Part shown: positions 6,777 through 8,875 of the stretch, in pieces | Numbering within the stretch: the first letter of the stretch is position 1 | Layout: every line of letters starts with the position of its first letter | DNA from: Gemmatimonadota bacterium | GTDB lineage: Bacteria > Gemmatimonadota > Gemmatimonadetes > Gemmatimonadales > GWC2-71-9 | Reading direction: 5' to 3' | Length of the DNA stretch: 8,875 bases | NCBI GenBank assembly: GCA_025361465.1 | Contig: JANYAG010000254.1 | Span: forward strand, 1-8,875 | Translations under genes and position numbers: made by a program | Notes under the pieces: generated by a model | What the model saw: only the letters and a program-made list of their open reading frames with translations | What the model was told of the DNA's origin: nothing | Databases searched by the model: none

Positions 6777-8411
6777 ATGCACCGACTGATCGCCCTCGTG
6801 CTCGTGGCCCTTGTCATCGGCTGCGGCGCAGACTCCACCAGTCCGGTCGCCACGGGCAACCCGTCCGACACGGCGTGCGCCGCGCGCAACCTTGGCACCG
6901 CGCCCGCGCTGGTCGGCTGCATCGCGCAGGACGCGCTCTGGAGCCACATGGTGGCGTTCCAGCAGATCGCGGATGCCAATCCCGGACCCGACGGGCACGC
7001 GTCGCGCAATGCCGGCGAACCCGGCTACCTCGCGTCGGTCAATTACGTCGCCGGCCTCATGCGTGCGGCCGGGTATCGCGTGACGATTCAGCCGTACACC
7101 ATGACCTACACTGGCTTCTCAAGCACACCGCTGCTCAACGAGCTGTCCCCCACTCCGCACACCTTCACACTCGGACCCGATTTTGTCGCGCCGAGCACCT
7201 CGGGCAGTGGTGATGTCACCGCGCCGATCCAGCCGGTTGGCGGTATCCTCATCCCGGCTCCCGCCGCGCTGAATTCGTCGTCCAGCGGCTGCACCTCGAC
7301 CAGCTTCACGGGATTCGTCGCCGGACGCATCGCCTTGATTCAGCGGGGCACCTGCAGCTTTGACCAGAAGATCGCCCTCGCGGCCACGGCCGGCGCCTCA
7401 GGCGTGATCGTCTTCAACGAGGGAAGCACCGGCCGGACCACGGCGAGCAGCTGCGGCGGACTGGTCAACCACGGGATACCGGTGGCGTGCCTGGCATCGT
7501 ACGCCGTCGGTGAAAATCTTTACACCCAGGCGCAGCAAGGCCCGATCACCGCTCGTCTCAGGATCCAGACCGTGGTCGATCCCGGCCGGGTGGACTACAA
7601 CCTGATTGCCGACTCGCCCCACGGCGACACCAACCACGTCGTCGTGGTCGACGCTCATCTCTGCGCGATCTACGGAGCGGGGATGCTCGACAATGCGTCC
7701 GGATCGAGCACGATCCTGGAGATCGCCCTCAAGATGGCCGGAACCAGCACGCGCAATCAGCTGCGATTCATCTGGTTCGGCGGTGAGGAGCTTGGGCTGC
7801 TCGGCTCATACCACTACACACGGACCCTCCCGGCGGCCGAGCTTGGCCGGATCGTCTTCGACATTGACGCCGACGTGACCGCGACCCCCAACTATGTCTA
7901 CGCCATCGCGGATCCGGCGAATTCCACCGGCGTAAGCAGCTTCCCTGCGAACGTCGTTCCGGCCTCGCAGGTGGGCAACAACTACTTCGCGAGCTACTTC
8001 ACGGCCGCGGGACTGCCGTACCAGAGTCGCAGCAACGACGGCACCGATTCCTACGAATTTGCCCAGGTGGGGGTACCGAACACCGGCGTCCTGACGGGAC
8101 AGGATTGCTGCAAGACCTCGACCGACGTGTCGAAGTTCGGCGGGTACGTTGGCAATTATGAAGGGACCGTGCCGGGAACCGACGGCGGTTGCGTCGACCG
8201 GCCATTCCTCTGGTGCGACAACCTGTCCAACAACGATCCGGTCGTCCTCACCACGGTCTCGAAGGCCTTCGCCTCAGTGGTCTTCAACCTGGCGAACGAC
8301 AGCACCATCGCCAGGCCGTCGCTGCGGCAGGGCACCGCGCCCCCGGCCGTCCGCAGTCCGGATCCGGGCGTCCACGGCGTACCCGGACCCAAGGGTGCGC
8401 CGATCCGGTGA
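6777..8411 (+). CDS. M28 family peptidase-like lipoprotein with PA domain; active site altered
   Basis: This 544-residue protein starts with a lipoprotein signal (MHRLIALVLVALVIGC, lipobox VIGC, lipidated C16), so it should be anchored on the periplasmic side or outer membrane. A protease-associated domain spans about 140-265 (GRIALIQRGTCSFDQKI, AGASGVIVFNEG). The M28 zinc aminopeptidase domain spans about 272-508, with AHLCAIYGAGMLDNASGSS, WFGGEELGLLGS, ADVTATPNY and CDNLSNND. Compared with the Streptomyces griseus aminopeptidase pattern, metal residues H294, D305, E338 and D366 and catalytic E337 are present. The Asp of HLD is Cys (C296), and the last zinc His (in CYHxxCD) is Phe (F477). 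Hydrolysis may be weakened, lost or changed. A Pro/Gly-rich tail (about 513-544) follows the domain. No clear Shine-Dalgarno precedes the ATG, which lies 7 bases after the upstream stop, suggesting coupled translation. Confidence 0.9.
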   Translation: MHRLIALVLVALVIGCGADSTSPVATGNPSDTACAARNLGTAPALVGCIAQDALWSHMVAFQQIADANPGPDGHASRNAGEPGYLASVNYVAGLMRAAGYRVTIQPYTMTYTGFSSTPLLNELSPTPHTFTLGPDFVAPSTSGSGDVTAPIQPVGGILIPAPAALNSSSSGCTSTSFTGFVAGRIALIQRGTCSFDQKIALAATAGASGVIVFNEGSTGRTTASSCGGLVNHGIPVACLASYAVGENLYTQAQQGPITARLRIQTVVDPGRVDYNLIADSPHGDTNHVVVVDAHLCAIYGAGMLDNASGSSTILEIALKMAGTSTRNQLRFIWFGGEELGLLGSYHYTRTLPAAELGRIVFDIDADVTATPNYVYAIADPANSTGVSSFPANVVPASQVGNNYFASYFTAAGLPYQSRSNDGTDSYEFAQVGVPNTGVLTGQDCCKTSTDVSKFGGYVGNYEGTVPGTDGGCVDRPFLWCDNLSNNDPVVLTTVSKAFASVVFNLANDSTIARPSLRQGTAPPAVRSPDPGVHGVPGPKGAPIR

Positions 8412-8415
8412 TCAC
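8408..8415. other. Palindrome GTGATCAC joining two convergent stop codons
   Basis: The + strand TGA (8409-8411) and the - strand stop (TCA on the + strand, 8412-8414) abut exactly and form TGATCA inside an 8-base perfect palindrome. No intergenic base exists, so any terminator for either gene must lie within the other gene. I see no terminator hairpin here. Confidence 0.7.
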
Positions 8416-8875
8416 TGCGGGTTGGCCTCACGCTCCCGCGGATGCAGCAGGTTCACCCAACCACATTCTCGGATGACTCCCATCAGTCGCTGAAATCCCT
8501 CCGGGCCGATGAGGAACGGGTGTCGTACATCGGCCGCGATGCGCCGGAGCGAGTCCATCCTGGCAACGCCGTTGTCAACGAACGGAGTGGTGACGAGCGC
8601 CACATCCACATGCGCCGACTCCGCCACTTCGCCGAGATGTTTCGCGGAGTTGATGTACGCAGTCAGGAGAGCATTGAACGGCGGGATGCGGGTGGCCCCG
8701 ATCACCACCGCCGTGTGCGGCTCGCCATGCCAGGTCACCGGCACGATCACCGACATCGTGCCTGAGGTGTAGAACGGCGTCATCACCAGCGTGACGGTCA
8801 CCCCGCCAAGCGTCAATTGCTCACCATCGAACACCGTCTGGTCGCGTCGAGGCGCCTCGTCCACCATCGCCCGCG
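8412..8875 (-). CDS. Metallo-beta-lactamase-fold protein, C-terminal part, with altered metal ligands
   Basis: The frame stays open from its stop (8412-8414) to the right edge, so the N-terminal part, including the expected HxHxDH motif, is outside the window. An internal ATG at 8867 is probably not the start, because conserved sequence is already under way there. Counting from it, visible family features are VFDGEQLTLGGVTVTLV (12-28), TPFYTSGTMSVIVPV (30-44) in place of TPGHTPGT, HTAVVIGATRIP (51-62), HVDVALVTTPFVDN (86-99) where relatives have SNHPFVDN, and RHPFLIGPEGFQR (115-127). The fold is that of MBL hydrolases close to subclass B3 enzymes. The His of TPGHT is Tyr (Y33) and the His of SNHP is Thr (T94), two expected zinc ligands. 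It may be a non-catalytic or functionally diverged relative. It converges on the M28 gene. Confidence 0.75.
   Translation of the reverse strand, partial: RAMVDEAPRRDQTVFDGEQLTLGGVTVTLVMTPFYTSGTMSVIVPVTWHGEPHTAVVIGATRIPPFNALLTAYINSAKHLGEVAESAHVDVALVTTPFVDNGVARMDSLRRIAADVRHPFLIGPEGFQRLMGVIRECGWVNLLHPREREANPQ

Noticed and set aside
6023..7009. Long antisense open frame (328 codons) across the membrane protein and M28 start
   Set aside because: It has no recognisable motif and biased composition, and it opposes two genes with clear membrane and signal features.
8442..8765. + strand open frame opposite the MBL-fold gene
   Set aside because: Its product is Arg/His-rich without motifs, while the - strand frame shows clear MBL-fold sequence.

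Overview
The window is GC-rich, almost fully coding bacterial DNA (about 65% G+C by eye, strong G/C preference at third codon positions). Seven genes are supported: six on the + strand and one on the - strand, running off the right edge. The set of periplasmic M28 and CocE-type hydrolases, an M20 dipeptidase and an APC permease, with few canonical promoters, suits a soil or sediment chemoheterotroph such as Gemmatimonadota or a similar Gram-negative phylum. This placement is an inference: no rRNA or other marker gene is present. I see no mobile element, CRISPR array, tRNA or phage gene.

Region 1 (1-5860) is a tightly packed five-gene + strand run: the tail of a ketopantoate-reductase-like protein, an SDR oxidoreductase, an M20 dipeptidase, a 12-segment APC amino acid permease, and a membrane-anchored or secreted CocE/NonD-type alpha/beta hydrolase. 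The first three junctions are 4-base stop/start overlaps (GTGA, ATGA, ATGA) and the fourth has a 1-base gap, so this is almost certainly one translationally coupled operon. The logical reading is uptake and breakdown of a peptide-, amide- or ester-linked substrate: an exported hydrolase, a permease, a cytoplasmic dipeptidase, and two NAD(P)-dependent reductases acting on keto or hydroxy products. The actual substrate cannot be read from the sequence.

Region 2 (5861-8411) follows an 81-base gap and holds a two-gene + strand unit: an uncharacterised membrane protein whose C-terminal half resembles the tryptophan-rich heme-handling segment of CcsA/CcmC proteins, and a lipoprotein of the M28 aminopeptidase family with a PA domain. 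The M28 protein lacks two residues expected in its active site.

Region 3 (8412-8875, - strand) is the C-terminal part of a metallo-beta-lactamase-fold protein. It converges on the M28 gene with no base between the two stop codons. It also seems to have lost metal-binding histidines.

The most interesting signals are the two adjacent metallohydrolase-fold proteins with altered metal sites and the short CcsA/CcmC-like membrane protein. Most of the window is otherwise ordinary metabolic genome.
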